64,000 bases of DNA from Bactericera cockerelli (Eukaryota; Arthropoda; Insecta; Hemiptera; Triozidae): assembly GCA_024516035.1 (NCBI GenBank), contig CM044964.1:15020575-15084574 (forward strand). The letters are read 5' to 3'. Shown here piece by piece: positions 22,995 through 32,828 of this stretch. A program made the position numbers and the translations under genes. Positions within the stretch are counted from its first letter, which is position 1. Each line of letters begins with the position of its first letter. The notes under the pieces were generated by a model that saw only the letters and a list, made by a program, of their open reading frames with translations, was not told the DNA's origin and ran no database searches.

Positions 22995-23138
22995 TAAAAG
23001 TTATTTGTGTTAATCACTTTCGTGATATCACAACTACTCAAACTCGCTTTACTAAATCTACGCTGAAACCGGGACTTGAACCACCGACCTTCAGGTTAGA
23101 AGTCCGCCGCCTTATCAATCAAGCTACTGAGTTCGGTT
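22995..23138 (-). mobile_element. tRNA-derived SINE, family B
   Basis: Minus strand: AGCTTGATTGATAAGGCGGC, B box GGTTCAAGTCCCGG, then TAGATTTAGTAAAGCGAGTT and GTTGTGATATCACGAAAGTG. The head is near a canonical tRNA A box. Confidence 0.8.
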
Positions 23139-23274
23139 ACTTCTAAGAATATCTAGAGATATCGAGGAATTTGTTTCGTAGAAATATTACTTCCGCGTAT
23201 TTTATAGATAGCTGAAGTATTGTGTATTTGTTTATACAATATTAAATAATTATTTCATTTTTATTTATTAAAAA

Positions 23275-23345
23275 GAAACCGGGACTTGAACCACCGACCT
23301 CCAGGTTACAAGTCTGCCGCCTTATCGATCAAGCTACTGAGGTCG
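23275..23345 (-). mobile_element. SINE head only, family B
   Basis: A second, 3'-truncated copy 130 bp downstream of the previous one: head and B box only, AGTAGCTTGATCGATAAGGC to GGTTCAAGTCCCGGTTTC. Confidence 0.75.
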
Positions 23346-23530
23346 ATTATTTATTTTAAAAAGCAAGAGAAGGTGGAAAAGCTAAGAAAAAATACGCTTT
23401 AGCCTTTATTCTAACACACTCCAGTAGCTCGGTCATTATCGGTTTCATTTTCATCACATGTTCACTAGCAGAGAACTTAGCATTACTCTTGTATACATAT
23501 AAACAGATTTTTTAGAGTCATAGAAACAAT

Positions 23531-23683
23531 CACAGAGTTCAGGCAGGGCCAAAATATTGATAACTGAAACACAGAGTTCAGGCAGGGCCAAAATATTGAT
23601 AACTGTCACACAGAGTTCAGGCAGGGCCAAAATATTGATAACTGTCACACAGAGTTCAGGCAGGGCCAAGATATTGATAACTG
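23531..23683. repeat. 39-bp tandem repeat, four units
   Basis: Units start at 23,531, 23,570, 23,609 and 23,648: CACAGAGTTCAGGCAGGGCC then AAAATATTGATAACTG. Because 39 is divisible by three, the minus strand reads a 13-residue repeat; this is not evidence of a gene. Confidence 0.95.
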
Positions 23684-24033
23684 GTCTTGAATAATGTGGT
23701 TCAGAACGAGCCAACTTTTCTCTTGAGTTTGGCTGGAGACCATCACTCCCCCCAGCTGAAGCCAAGCTGGTTACAACAACAATAAATCCAAAGTATGTTA
23801 ACTCGTATAATATGAGGATTTTTTTATCGCTACGGAAATGGTGAAAATGCATATTTTACATGTCATACCTTCTCAGAGCAAATTTTACATGTCCTCTTTC
23901 GATAGTAAAAAAATATCTAAAAATAAAACTGGGACATTATCCGATGTGCGGAAGTTATCCTGATAAGAAGTAACATTTAGATATGACCTAAATAAATAAC
24001 TCATATCAGGACGTTAAAAGCAAAATAGAATCA
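23684..24033. other. No gene seen
   Basis: Unique-looking AT-rich DNA. Confidence 0.5.
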
Positions 24034-24100
24034 TAGGACATGACAGGAGCCTAGAATCATAGGACATGACAGGCATTGGATCTGGGCGTCCATAGAATCC
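24034..24100. repeat. Hairpin repeat family H
   Basis: TAGGACATGACAGG occurs twice, then ATTGGATCTGGGCGTCCATA as in 447 and 62,407. As at 62,407, a family B SINE lies within ~100 bp. Confidence 0.55.
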
Positions 24101-24171
24101 TTACACCACCGTGAGAAAGGTACCTGTCTCATTGACACAAAAAATATAATTCTTATATGATTTAGATACGA

Positions 24172-24260
24172 AGTTATCAAATTTGTGTTAATTACAATCG
24201 TGACGTCACAATTACAGATCAAATACTAAAACTTGGATTCGAACGACCGATACTTCTTTT
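24172..24260 (-). mobile_element. Degraded SINE, family B
   Basis: AATTTGTGTTAATTACAATC GTGACGTCACAATTA is the reversed family B body; GGATTCGAACGACCGA is the altered B-box region. Confidence 0.5.
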
Positions 24261-25525
24261 TCTTGATAAGATGAATTTAATTTTGTGTTATTTCAATGTA
24301 ATCTAAATCTAGAAATCAATAAGAGGCAACATAATAATAAAGAATAGATTGATGGCAGGGAGAATGCCACGGAGAAACAGAATCCTTCAAAGCCTTTGCA
24401 AGGTCTTTGTTAACGGGGAGAAAGCATCGCAAGAACCTGATATTAATGGACTGAGAAGTTTCAGAACTAAAATAAAAGAAAGACGACACGAACAGATGGC
24501 AAGGGGCCCAGTTTCCCATCAAAAGCTTTAGCTAAGTCCCTCCTGTGACCTCTCTGGAATAAGTTAATAGCGGGAAGGCATTGGAATAAAGCCTCTGCTT
24601 TTATTAATGGACTATGAAAGGAATAAGTTATGAACATGATAGGCAGGGAAAGACATTGGGAAGTTATAATTATCCCGTTTTACATTCAGGACGAGTAGCA
24701 CGGGAGACAGGCGGATGAAAATTGAAAATTCCAGAAACAAACTACAAAAGGCAAGGTAAGGGGGCGGGGTTTAGGAACTGAGGAGGTGGAGCTAGGAGGA
24801 GGGGCGAGTGCATGAGACTTTGCGAGTAGGGGAGGCGGAGAAACAGGGGGGCTCCAACGTATATTTTGAAGGCAGTTTTGTGGTTACAGGGCGATAATGG
24901 AAATTTTAACACGTGATGGCTCTATCTCTCTCTTTTCTTCCCGCCTTCCTTTTCCTTTTGCTCCAGATATACTTAGAAGAAATACGTTCTGCCGTCCTTT
25001 GAAAATACAATCCATACCGTCTGCGCACATCACTTTTGTGTGTCGTACGAGTAAGTTCACTGTGTTTCACATAAAGAGGTAATATTCACACACCCTCGAC
25101 ACCCCCACCGCCAGCACTGCACTAGCCGACTCCACTGGCACTCGAGGCAACAGCAGTTTATTATTCGAGGTGGAATACAAAATTGCTGATTTAATTACCA
25201 AAATTATATTTAATTATGATTTCGTCTAGCTATTAACTATAATTTTCATTATTATATTCTACATACTGCAATAATTTCAGCAACACAACAACATAATAAA
25301 ATTATGCATTATCCTATGTACAAAGTAAGCTTTAAGTATTAGGTATACGTTGTCCATGGAATAATTATTGATGCTGTTATATTATCTACACATTCGACGC
25401 AATTCACACGGTTCATGACTGCAAATGAGCAGGAAAAACCAAAGAAAACTATGTTAAACAAACTTGTATACGTATACAATACAAAGTGTATCTTATCAAA
25501 ATCTTCTGAATGTTCAGTCAATTGA
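24261..25525. other. No gene seen
   Basis: 24,320-24,530 holds opposing short frames that match nothing I recognise. 24,750-24,850 is GC-richer and purine-rich. 25,160-25,520 is AT-rich. Confidence 0.5.
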
Positions 25526-25752
25526 AGTCCAATGATGAAATAGGATTACAACAAGGATAGCGACATATTATGTTGATCGCGGAAAAGTCTTTTCATACCA
25601 CTTGGCTGCGACCGATTGTGGGCCGAGGCATGGCCATATTTCTTTTTCCTTATCCTACTCTATACACAAAGAGTCATTGCCGTACATCGAGACTCAATAT
25701 GATCTCAGATAAGGGACGCTCAAGCCTTATCCTTGTTTTATAATTTGGCCCC
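25526..25752. mobile_element. MITE, family M2
   Basis: Left arm GTCCAATGATGAAATAGG ATTACAACAAGGATAG; right arm reversed GGGGCCAAATTATAAAACAA GGATAAGG. The interior (about 160 bp) has no coding capacity. Confidence 0.6.
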
Positions 25753-26876
25753 AACACTCAGTTACTTGGCCTCAATACACAGTTACTGATATTCTAAACG
25801 GTTCATCCTGTTTGGGTATCTCTTCTCTTTTTGTTTTAGTGGGTGATATACATTGTTGAAATGTACAAGAAGACACACAGAATGTAGCGCTAGGCGGGAT
25901 GTATTCCTGTGACAGAGTAATGGGTAACTAATTCTTATAGAAAGTATTACATTAAAATTATATTCGTTGCAATATTTAAAAAATATGATAATACATATAT
26001 TATTAGTCATGACGTATAACTGATATCAAATTTACATTAGTTAATAAAATTCATAGTGATAAATATGGTATTACATACGTAGACTGATATCAAATTTACA
26101 CTTGTTAATAAAAATCATAGATATGGTTAGGGTACAAAATATATAAATGATTCACTGTTATGATGAACTTTTATGTATGCACAAAATCCCAAAAAATGTT
26201 CTGAGAATGATGAATTTTTGCATATTTTAAAGTTAAAGCGTATTCAAGTTAATTCCCGCATAAAAGTTTGTAAAGAATTAGAGATAAGATAAAATACTAG
26301 TCAACCAGTCACTCATAACACTCACAACACTTTTTGATGAAAAATATGAACATCAAAGTTTTGAGATCTTCATAAAACCGAAATGTCAAGGCAAGGATGA
26401 CAACGAATTTTTACGACAACATTTTACAACAAGATTGAATATGGCGAACCACATCAAAACCAGAAAGGACTGAAAAATATTAAAAATGAAGTTTTATGAA
26501 AACGCGAAGTTCCAAGAATTGTGAACGGACAAGAAGGTTATGGAGAAGTTGGTAACAAACTGATATTCAAATCTGAGTGAAGCTATGAAGCCAATCAATG
26601 AAATACAGGGTGATCGAAAACGGGTTTGAACTGTTTCCAGGGGTGGTTTTCAAGTATGAATGAGACGGAACCGCTTCATGAAAATACGCCCAATGGCAGA
26701 GCAACTGTTTGAAGTGAAAGTCTTGCGCACTTGGAATCATGTTTCACTGAAAATGAACACAGCCGAGAAGTAGTCTTTTAAGTGAGAGTGGTTGGGTGGA
26801 AGAGCTCACTCCAGTGAGAATCTTGCCATAAAAAAGAAAGACTATATATAAAAATCTGGTGTAAACATCACACGAC
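25753..26876. other. No gene; weak L1-like motif
   Basis: AT-rich. ATCAAATTTACA(T/C)T(A/T)GTTAATAAAA occurs twice (26,020-26,050 and 26,090-26,115). TACAGGGTGATCG at 26,606 resembles a mariner end without a partner. GGTTGGGTGGAAGAG at 26,790 is a partial L1 match. Confidence 0.5.
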
Positions 26877-27497
26877 TTTCCTTATCATATTAGGAATGGA
26901 AACGGGACCAAAAGCCACTGGTGACTCAAAGGTAACAGTTAGCTAAAAATAAACATCAAATTCGTAATCAGCACCTTAAAATCATTGGATTTGATATGTC
27001 ACAACCCCCATCTAGGATGAATAATAAAAAAGTTAGTCCAAGCGGGTCCCCCCCAAAATACCGGTAAATTGGGGCCGAGTTCCAAAAAGTTCAAGATATC
27101 AAAAAAATGATGGGAATAGACCCCTATTATTTTTTTAATCTAAGAAAATATTGTTCTCTAACTTTTTTTGTATCTTTAACCAATTCATAGAAACGGCGCT
27201 TGCGGCCAATATTTGCGGCCCTGCGGCCGCATTCTGCGGCCGATTGCAACCAAAAGTTTCGTGGTTCGTCTGGTGTATGAAATTAATTTCCATACCAAAT
27301 TTCAAGTCTGTAGCTCTTTCCGTTCTCGAGCTATCCTGTTTACACACAGACACACAGACAGACGCACGGACCAATGGCTGAAAACAACTTTTTTGGTATC
27401 CTGAGGCTATGATTCGTCCAGAAATAAGAAAAACTGGGTAGGTCAAATTTTCGACGAATACAATACTTTCCTTATTATAGGATAAGGAAAGTAAAAT
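26877..27497. mobile_element. Inverted-repeat element with palindromic ends, family P
   Basis: Left end ACTTTCCTTATCATATTAGG; right end reversed ACTTTCCTTATCCTATAATA AGGAAAGTA. Each end is itself close to a palindrome. Inside, GCGGCC occurs five times in ~45 bp (27,199-27,245) and a CACAGA/CAGACA run lies at 27,343-27,368. No transposase is visible; class unknown. Confidence 0.55.
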
Positions 27498-27555
27498 TTT
27501 TATAAATATAGGAAGTAAAATTGAAAGTTCACTCAACTTAATTTGTCTGAGTTTC

Positions 27556-27768
27556 TAATAACAATAAGACTCTTTAGTGGAAGGTAACCATCAGACGAGG
27601 TTAATGCTCAAAGCATTTTCTACCACCTAACCTTCAGGGTCTTATAATTAATGTAGTCACAAACTCAAATTAATAAGGAAAAATTCCTGCACTTGGTGGG
27701 ATTCGAACCAACGGATCCCTACGCTACCTGGATTACTAGACAAGCGCTTTAACCACTTGCGCGTGATA
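27556..27768 (-). mobile_element. tRNA-derived SINE, family A
   Basis: Minus copy with AAGTGGTTAAAGCGCTTGTC, B box GGTTCGAATCCC (well preserved), body and ATT tail. Confidence 0.85.
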
Positions 27769-28082
27769 CACCCTGAATAACACAAGCCTGTGTCGGACTC
27801 ACTGTTGGTTCACCCCGTATGTGTAAAGTACAAGAAACCAACCAATAATAGTAAAGGAAAAGAGCAACATCAATAATAATAATAGCACAGCCCGGCAGAT
27901 ATGCTGGCTGGGTGTAAATACTGGAATATTAAGAAATAAAAAACATCAAGATAGTAAAGATTAGGGGTAAATTATAGGTTTGATAACTCTGCATAGCACT
28001 CACTATTGATATACGGGGTGGCCTCGAAACAAACATCTCACTTTTTTGTCTTGACTGATTCAAATAGAGAGAGGTAAAAAAA
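27769..28082. other. No gene; isolated mariner-like ends
   Basis: TATACGGGGTGGCC at 28,012 and CACCCCGTATGTG at 27,811 face each other at ~200 bp, but the adjoining sequence does not pair well. Confidence 0.4.
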
Positions 28083-28168
28083 AATGTGCCACAACCAACC
28101 TCAACCATGAGGTTGAACAATGCCGACCCCACGTAGGTTTGGGAAAAGGCAAAGTAAAAGAAGAAGAA
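28083..28168 (+). repeat. Hairpin repeat, family F
   Basis: CAACCTCAACCATGAGGTTG, GAACAATGCCGACCCC, then GGGAAAAGGCAAAGTAAAAG. The tail matches the reversed copy at 57,778. Confidence 0.7.
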
Positions 28169-28182
28169 ATAGAGAGAGGTAA

Positions 28183-28347
28183 GCCAACTTCGATGGATTT
28201 ACCCGTTCTCTTTCTGTCACTGAAGTTAAGCAATCTTTAGCGGGGTTAGGACTTGGATGGGTGCTGCTAGCTAGTTACTCTCGATCCAGCCCGAGAGTAA
28301 CCCAGCATTTAAGCAAAAGAAAGCACACAAGCATCAAAAAAAAAAGG
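28183..28347 (+). mobile_element. 5S rRNA-derived SINE head
   Basis: GTCACTGAAGTTAAGCAATC, GGGGTTAGGACTTGGATGGG TG: this follows the internal control region of 5S rRNA (A box GTTAAGC, intermediate element, C box GGATGGGTG), with changes expected of a pseudogene. After ~85 bp it leaves 5S and ends in an A11 run. It retains more of the 5S C box than the 37,812 family. Confidence 0.7.
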
Positions 28348-30243
28348 AGAGAGGTTAAATGATGTCAAAAATCATGAATATTGGGAGTGTTACCTGCTGA
28401 AAATAATTTTAACAATTATCTGATATTCATGTACATCTAGTAGAACTCATTACATTTCGATTTAGACTGACTCACATAGATTGATTAGTTAGATGGTGGT
28501 ATGGCTATGGATTTCAAACAGCACCTCGGCCGAGGTATGAAGAATAATGCCCTATACAGGAAAGGGGCATCAGGAAACTAAAGAGAGCTAGATGTTTTGA
28601 AATTTCCCCAATTAGCTCGCTTTTATCTCAAACGTATTTTCTACTCATTCATTTCATTATTCTTTGGGGAGGCACCGAATTTTGTCCCTTTTTTTCGTCC
28701 CGTCAATATTTCAATAACGGATTCCGTCCGGTCATCGTAAGGGTTCAACACCGGATTTCTACGCATATACATAAATAAATACATAAATTATTTATTCAAT
28801 ATTTTTAAATCAGTTTATTTTCCATCAAATCCGAACTGGTTGCAGGGTTTTCAGTGAAACCCTAACAATTAACACTGCGACCTAATTAGATCTATTGTGA
28901 CTGTACTTACCAATCAAATCAAATAAATACTGTATTGTATGAAAAAAAAACCTGCGCAGTTCAATGTCCTTCTGTAGAATTAAGTGACTCACATGTGACA
29001 CCCCGTATGTCCTGTGTCGGAGATAATTATCAACTATGCAGATCTCGACTGAAATCCTAGCTGATTTTTCAACACACCACACACCTTTGCAAGAAGCATT
29101 CAACACTTTCACTTCCACGGAGCTCAAATGGCTCCTTTTCTTACTGTCATCGGTGGCACAAATCTTCGATCTAGGTACTTAAGAGTTAAAAAAACCCCCA
29201 CAACACAAACAAATAAAATTCAATAATCTCTTGGATTATAAGTACTACACTATTGTCATACGATAAAAAAGAAGTAACTGCATAGTACTGCATATAAATA
29301 TTATTATTATTATTATATTATAATAATAATTATAAAAACACTAACTACAGAAATTATAAAGAATTTATACTAGGCTATTAGTGTAATGTCAGACAATCTA
29401 ACAGGACTTCCTGTTCAGGGACAACATTTTCTAAACAACTCGGAAAATGGATGTAATAATGTAAACATTTTATAGTTCCATACCAATATGAACACTGCAA
29501 TAGACACATTCATATCAAAACTGTAAGGAAACTATCAACAAATCTGTACCCTACAATTAAAGAGTCGTAACTCCAGTTTTTCAAATTTTACAGGAAAAGC
29601 AAAATAAGATTTCAACTTTTTGCATTTGTGAATTCTTCTCGTTAGTTTATTTCTAAAAACAAAACTGTTTTTTTTGTTTTATACTGAATAAAAGGAAATA
29701 TTATCCTCTAGTAAAATTGCCGCACGATACCAACCTGTCTTTTACCATGAAAATCCGTAATTTGGGAATTATGATTTTCTTAATTTTATTTTTTCCTTTT
29801 TTCTTATAAGGAATGGATCTGCGGTCTTTTTCCATGTTACAAAAGAAATAATCATGGTGAATCCGAATATGAACTTAACTCAATTTCGAAAAAAATTGGA
29901 GTTGCGACTCTTTAACTCTAGGGTACAGAAATACAAACCAAATTGAGTACTAGGGAAACAAACACTACCACTAGCGAAGGACAAAGAGAAGAAGATACCT
30001 AGAGAAACCAGAGCTCCATTCTAGAAAGCACTCTCATTCTGAGAACCTCCAAATCTAAAAGAATAAAATAAATAAATAAATTGTTTCCATTTTTTCATTT
30101 CTTTGTAATTGTTATTTGTGCTGTACAATGTCCATATATCTGTTGCCTAAAAAATAATTTAATAATAATACATCCTATGAAAGTATACGAGCAGAATCAA
30201 AAGCAGGAAGAATTTTTCAAGTGGCACGTCAAACGCATATACG
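28348..30243. other. No gene seen
   Basis: AT-rich, unique-looking. A Trp-less 81-residue minus-strand frame at 28,882-29,127 is unrecognised. A TAT/ATT run lies at 29,298-29,330. GAGTCGTAACTCCA / GGAGTTGCGACTC at 29,562 and 29,898 form a widely spaced inverted pair. Confidence 0.5.
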
Positions 30244-30259
30244 AGTCTTGAAGGAACGC

Positions 30260-30268
30260 AAGTTGTTG
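30260..30268. repeat. Target-site duplication, left
   Basis: AAGTTGTTG directly abuts the left end (AGGTCCGTGAAG) of the composite element and is repeated at 56,072-56,080. Confidence 0.85.
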
Positions 30269-30274
30269 AGGTCC

Positions 30275-30710
30275 GTGAAGATAGCACCCGACATTGAAGC
30301 TAGAATTTTGTACCACCTACCATAATAATGTACTAATTATGTACTGTTAGGAACAACAAACCCCGAATTTTGTACTCCAACCGTAACCCCAGGAGAGCGG
30401 TTGAAACATGTCGGGTGCTAACTTCACGCTAGCACCCGACATTGAAGCTAGAATTTTGTACCACCTACCATAATAATGTACTAATTATGTACTGTTAGGA
30501 ACAACAAACCCCGAATTTTGTACTCCAACCGTAACCCCAGGAGAGAGGTTGGAACATGTCGGGTGCTAACTTCACGATTTTAACCGATGGAGCTAGAATA
30601 TTGTACCGCATACCAAAATAATCTCTGAATTATGTACTCCTAGGAACAACAAACCCCGAATTTTGTACTCCAACCGTAACGCCAGGAGAGAGGTTTTAAC
30701 ATCGAAAAAC
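30275..30710. repeat. Left subterminal repeats, three units
   Basis: Units at 30,275-30,427, 30,428-30,575 and about 30,576-30,705 share GCTAGAATTTTGTACC, AACAACAAACCCCGAATTTT and CCAACCGTAACCCCAGGAGA. Units 1-2 begin with (GATA/CT)AGCACCCGACATTG and end ATGTCGGGTGCTAACTTCAC, so each unit carries its own small inverted repeat. The third is diverged. Confidence 0.9.
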
Positions 30711-30843
30711 CCACCCCCCGCCTCGCCTATTGAAACGCAAATCAGATGCAGAACTGTATGGAACCCCGTGCCTCTCTCATTGCAACGAAGCGATGGGAGC
30801 AGAGGTGCGGGGGGACTCCACGTTGTTCTCATGAATTAAACCA

Positions 30844-31375
30844 TAGGTTCTCAAACAGTGGTACTCGGGACAATTTCAGATGGTACGCGAAGTCATTTTC
30901 AGTTGTACACAAAATAAGATAAAATTTTGACCGTACACAAAGACCGTGAAAGATAATAAAATTATGTTCAACACTAGTAGTTTAGTTGATTTTTTGATGA
31001 AAATCAATATCAAGTCTCCACAAGAAAGCCCTACTAGCCTTTGTTACCACATAATTATATGTGCGAATCTGGCTTTTCTCAAATGTTGTATTTGTAAAAC
31101 ACAAATATAGGAGTAAGTTAGATGTGTCCTCTGACATTCGCGTTAAAATGAGTAACATTCAACCTTATAAGACCCACCTCAGTAGCTTAATCGATAGAGC
31201 GGCGGACTTGTTACCTGGAGGTCGGTGGTTCAAGTCCCGGTTTCAGCGTAGATTTAGTAAAGCGAGTTTGAGTAGTTATGACATCACGAAAGTGATTAAC
31301 ACAAGTATGATAGCAAATAAAGTAACATTCAGCCTGATATTGATGCAATTGTTTCTGAGAAGAGTTAGATATATA
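30844..31375 (+). pseudogene. hAT transposase C-terminal relic in left arm
   Basis: GGTTCTCAAACAGTGGTAC at 30,845 resembles a hAT end. From about 31,030 the plus strand reads residues typical of the last part of hAT transposases (dimerisation domain): FVTT, a damaged CESGFS, KHKYRSKLDVSSDIRV, then after an inserted SINE QPDIDAIVSEKS and a stop. About 45-60 codons survive; the catalytic and BED domains are absent. The right arm has the mirror copy near 55,265-55,412. Confidence 0.7.
31151..31334 (+). mobile_element. SINE family B inserted in the hAT relic
   Basis: Near-canonical head AGTAGCTTAATCGATAGAGC, GGCGGACTTGTTACCTGGAG, B box GGTTCAAGTCCCGG, then the family body. It is flanked by AGTAACATTCA at 31,151 and 31,321, a target duplication; the mirror arm has the empty site. 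The anticodon-loop region (TTGTTAC/TTGTAAC) would fit a tRNA-Thr ancestor, which is tentative. Confidence 0.85.
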
Positions 31376-31624
31376 ATATGTATTGTAATCTCACAGAATT
31401 TAAATAGGTAGACCTTTCCATTTTTTTTTTTTTTTTTTTTTTCGTCACAGATAACTCAGATGCAGGCGTTGCTGACGAAGATAAACAATCGTTTATTGAT
31501 GTGACGTTGCTCGCATTACTTTGGTAGATCATGTTGTTATCTTACTGTATGTACCTACCTACCTTATTTTTTAACTTCAGCTTTTTTGTGGAATTGTGTT
31601 AAGTATGATATTATGTAATAAGTT
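31376..31624. other. Arm sequence, no gene
   Basis: Mirrors 55,060-55,265 of the right arm, including ACAATCGTTTATTGATGTGACG. A T run at 31,420-31,442 is not matched in length there. Confidence 0.6.
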
Positions 31625-31745
31625 ATCATATTTGTGCTATTGACTTTCGTGATGTCACAACTACTCAAACTCGCTTTACTAAATCTATGCTGAAACCGGG
31701 ACTTGAACCACCGACCTCCAGGTTACAAGTCCGCCGCCTTATCGG
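31625..31745 (-). mobile_element. SINE family B in left arm (shared by both arms)
   Basis: Reversed family B: TCACAACTACTCAAACTCGC to GGTTCAAGTCCCGG (minus), cut at CGCCTTATCGG. The mirror copy at 54,933-55,060 has the same truncation, so this insertion predates formation of the arms. Confidence 0.8.
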
Positions 31746-31890
31746 TAATAACATAATGTCATACTCTGTATACCTACGAGTATTACTGTTTACTTTTATA
31801 ATAAATCATAAATCGCTTCTGAAATTTTCAATTTTATATTTTCCTTTATTCAAACTCTCTCCCGTACTTCATATCTACTACATTGTCTGG

Positions 31891-32085
31891 GCCGGTAACT
31901 CAATGGTAAAGGCGAACACTGTGAACTCAGATTTTCCAAACGTCAAAATTTCGAATCCAAGTCGGGACATGACAAGATAAACTTCTGTTTGGAATTCTTA
32001 TCACATGATCTTGGCTTGCTGCTGGGAAAATGAGACTTTAATGGTACTAATTCGGCAGTATAAACAAGCCGATATTATTATTATT
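31891..32085 (+). mobile_element. tRNA-derived SINE, family C
   Basis: GCCGGTAACTCAATGGTAAA, GTGAACTCAG, B-box region TTTCGAATCCAAGTCGGGAC, body with ATCACATGATCTTGGCTTGC and an (ATT)n tail. Mirror copies at 54,240-54,430 and 54,597-54,790. Confidence 0.75.
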
Positions 32086-32128
32086 CATTATGTAATTACC
32101 AGTAGCGTAGCCAGGGGGGGGGGGGGGG

Positions 32129-32380
32129 TGTGGGGAATTCTACCACATAAAATAAAAAACAGTTCTTTTAAACATTCATTGCTTTTAATTCACAAAATCA
32201 CAATTTATTTTTACAATAAAGAATTTTCAACTCAAGAAAAAATGAAAGAACAAGGAACGAAACTAACTTTATTTCAGTGGAAAAACTACTTATTGAAGAC
32301 TGAGGAAAATCTGCTTTCCCCGGTTTCTCGAAGGCTAAAAATATTAACTGACCAAAATACCAACTTCGCAATTCGCGACA
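32129..32380 (-). repeat. BEL/Pao 3' LTR
   Basis: 252 bp; on the minus strand it begins TGTCGCGAATTGCG and ends CCCCACA. It reads the same as the right LTR over its full length. Confidence 0.9.
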
Positions 32381-32479
32381 TTCCGCCACTGAGAAAAAAA
32401 ACAAACAATAACTAAATTCAAATAATAATGTAAAAAAATGAGCAAATAATGAAAGGTTGTCAAAATAAATATGTAAACC

Positions 32480-32605
32480 AGTTGAGTAAAAAAGTTGTCA
32501 AAATGGGTAAATATTATAGGTTCAGTCATAAAAATAGTTCAAGTAATAAAGTTGTCAAAATGGGTAAATAATATAGGTTCAGTCATAAAAATAGTTCAAG
32601 TATGT
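32480..32605. repeat. Tandem duplication in BEL/Pao 3' region
   Basis: A ~56-bp unit (AAGTTGTCAAAATGGGTAAA, then TAGGTTCAGTCATAAAAATA GTTCAAGTA) occurs twice between the frame and the 3' LTR. Confidence 0.85.
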
Positions 32606-32828
32606 TCCAAGTATTAGTCAAATTCAAATGGGTATAATAAAGACACAGGTCGAACACATATTTGTCCATTAATGTTAAAAAAAAATAATTAAAAATTATA
32701 TTAATAATTAATAAAATCAGAAATGGATTAAAAATACCATTCAAGCAGGTGAGTGGAGATCAACAGTTAAAATAAGAAGGAAGCATGGTAAGGTAAATAA
32801 TTACATTGTTTATTTGTATCTTCCGGAC

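Noticed and set aside
23531..23683. CRISPR-like array
   Set aside because: Four 39-bp units directly abut with no spacers, in a eukaryotic repeat context: a minisatellite.
24349..24531. Overlapping 60- and 68-residue frames
   Set aside because: Opposed frames on the same bases with no recognisable domain.
26606..28025. Second mariner bounded by TACAGGGTG and CACCCCGTA-like ends
   Set aside because: Terminal sequences differ (CAGGGTGATCG against CGGGGTGGCC or CGGGGTGAACC) and no transposase lies between.
30181..30268. Host exon interrupted by the composite element
   Set aside because: A short frame reads across the empty site, but it is under 30 codons with no homology; not enough to claim a disrupted gene.
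31164..31245. Functional tRNA-Thr gene
   Set aside because: A and B boxes and an anticodon-like loop are present, but the acceptor ends do not pair and the SINE body and target duplication follow.
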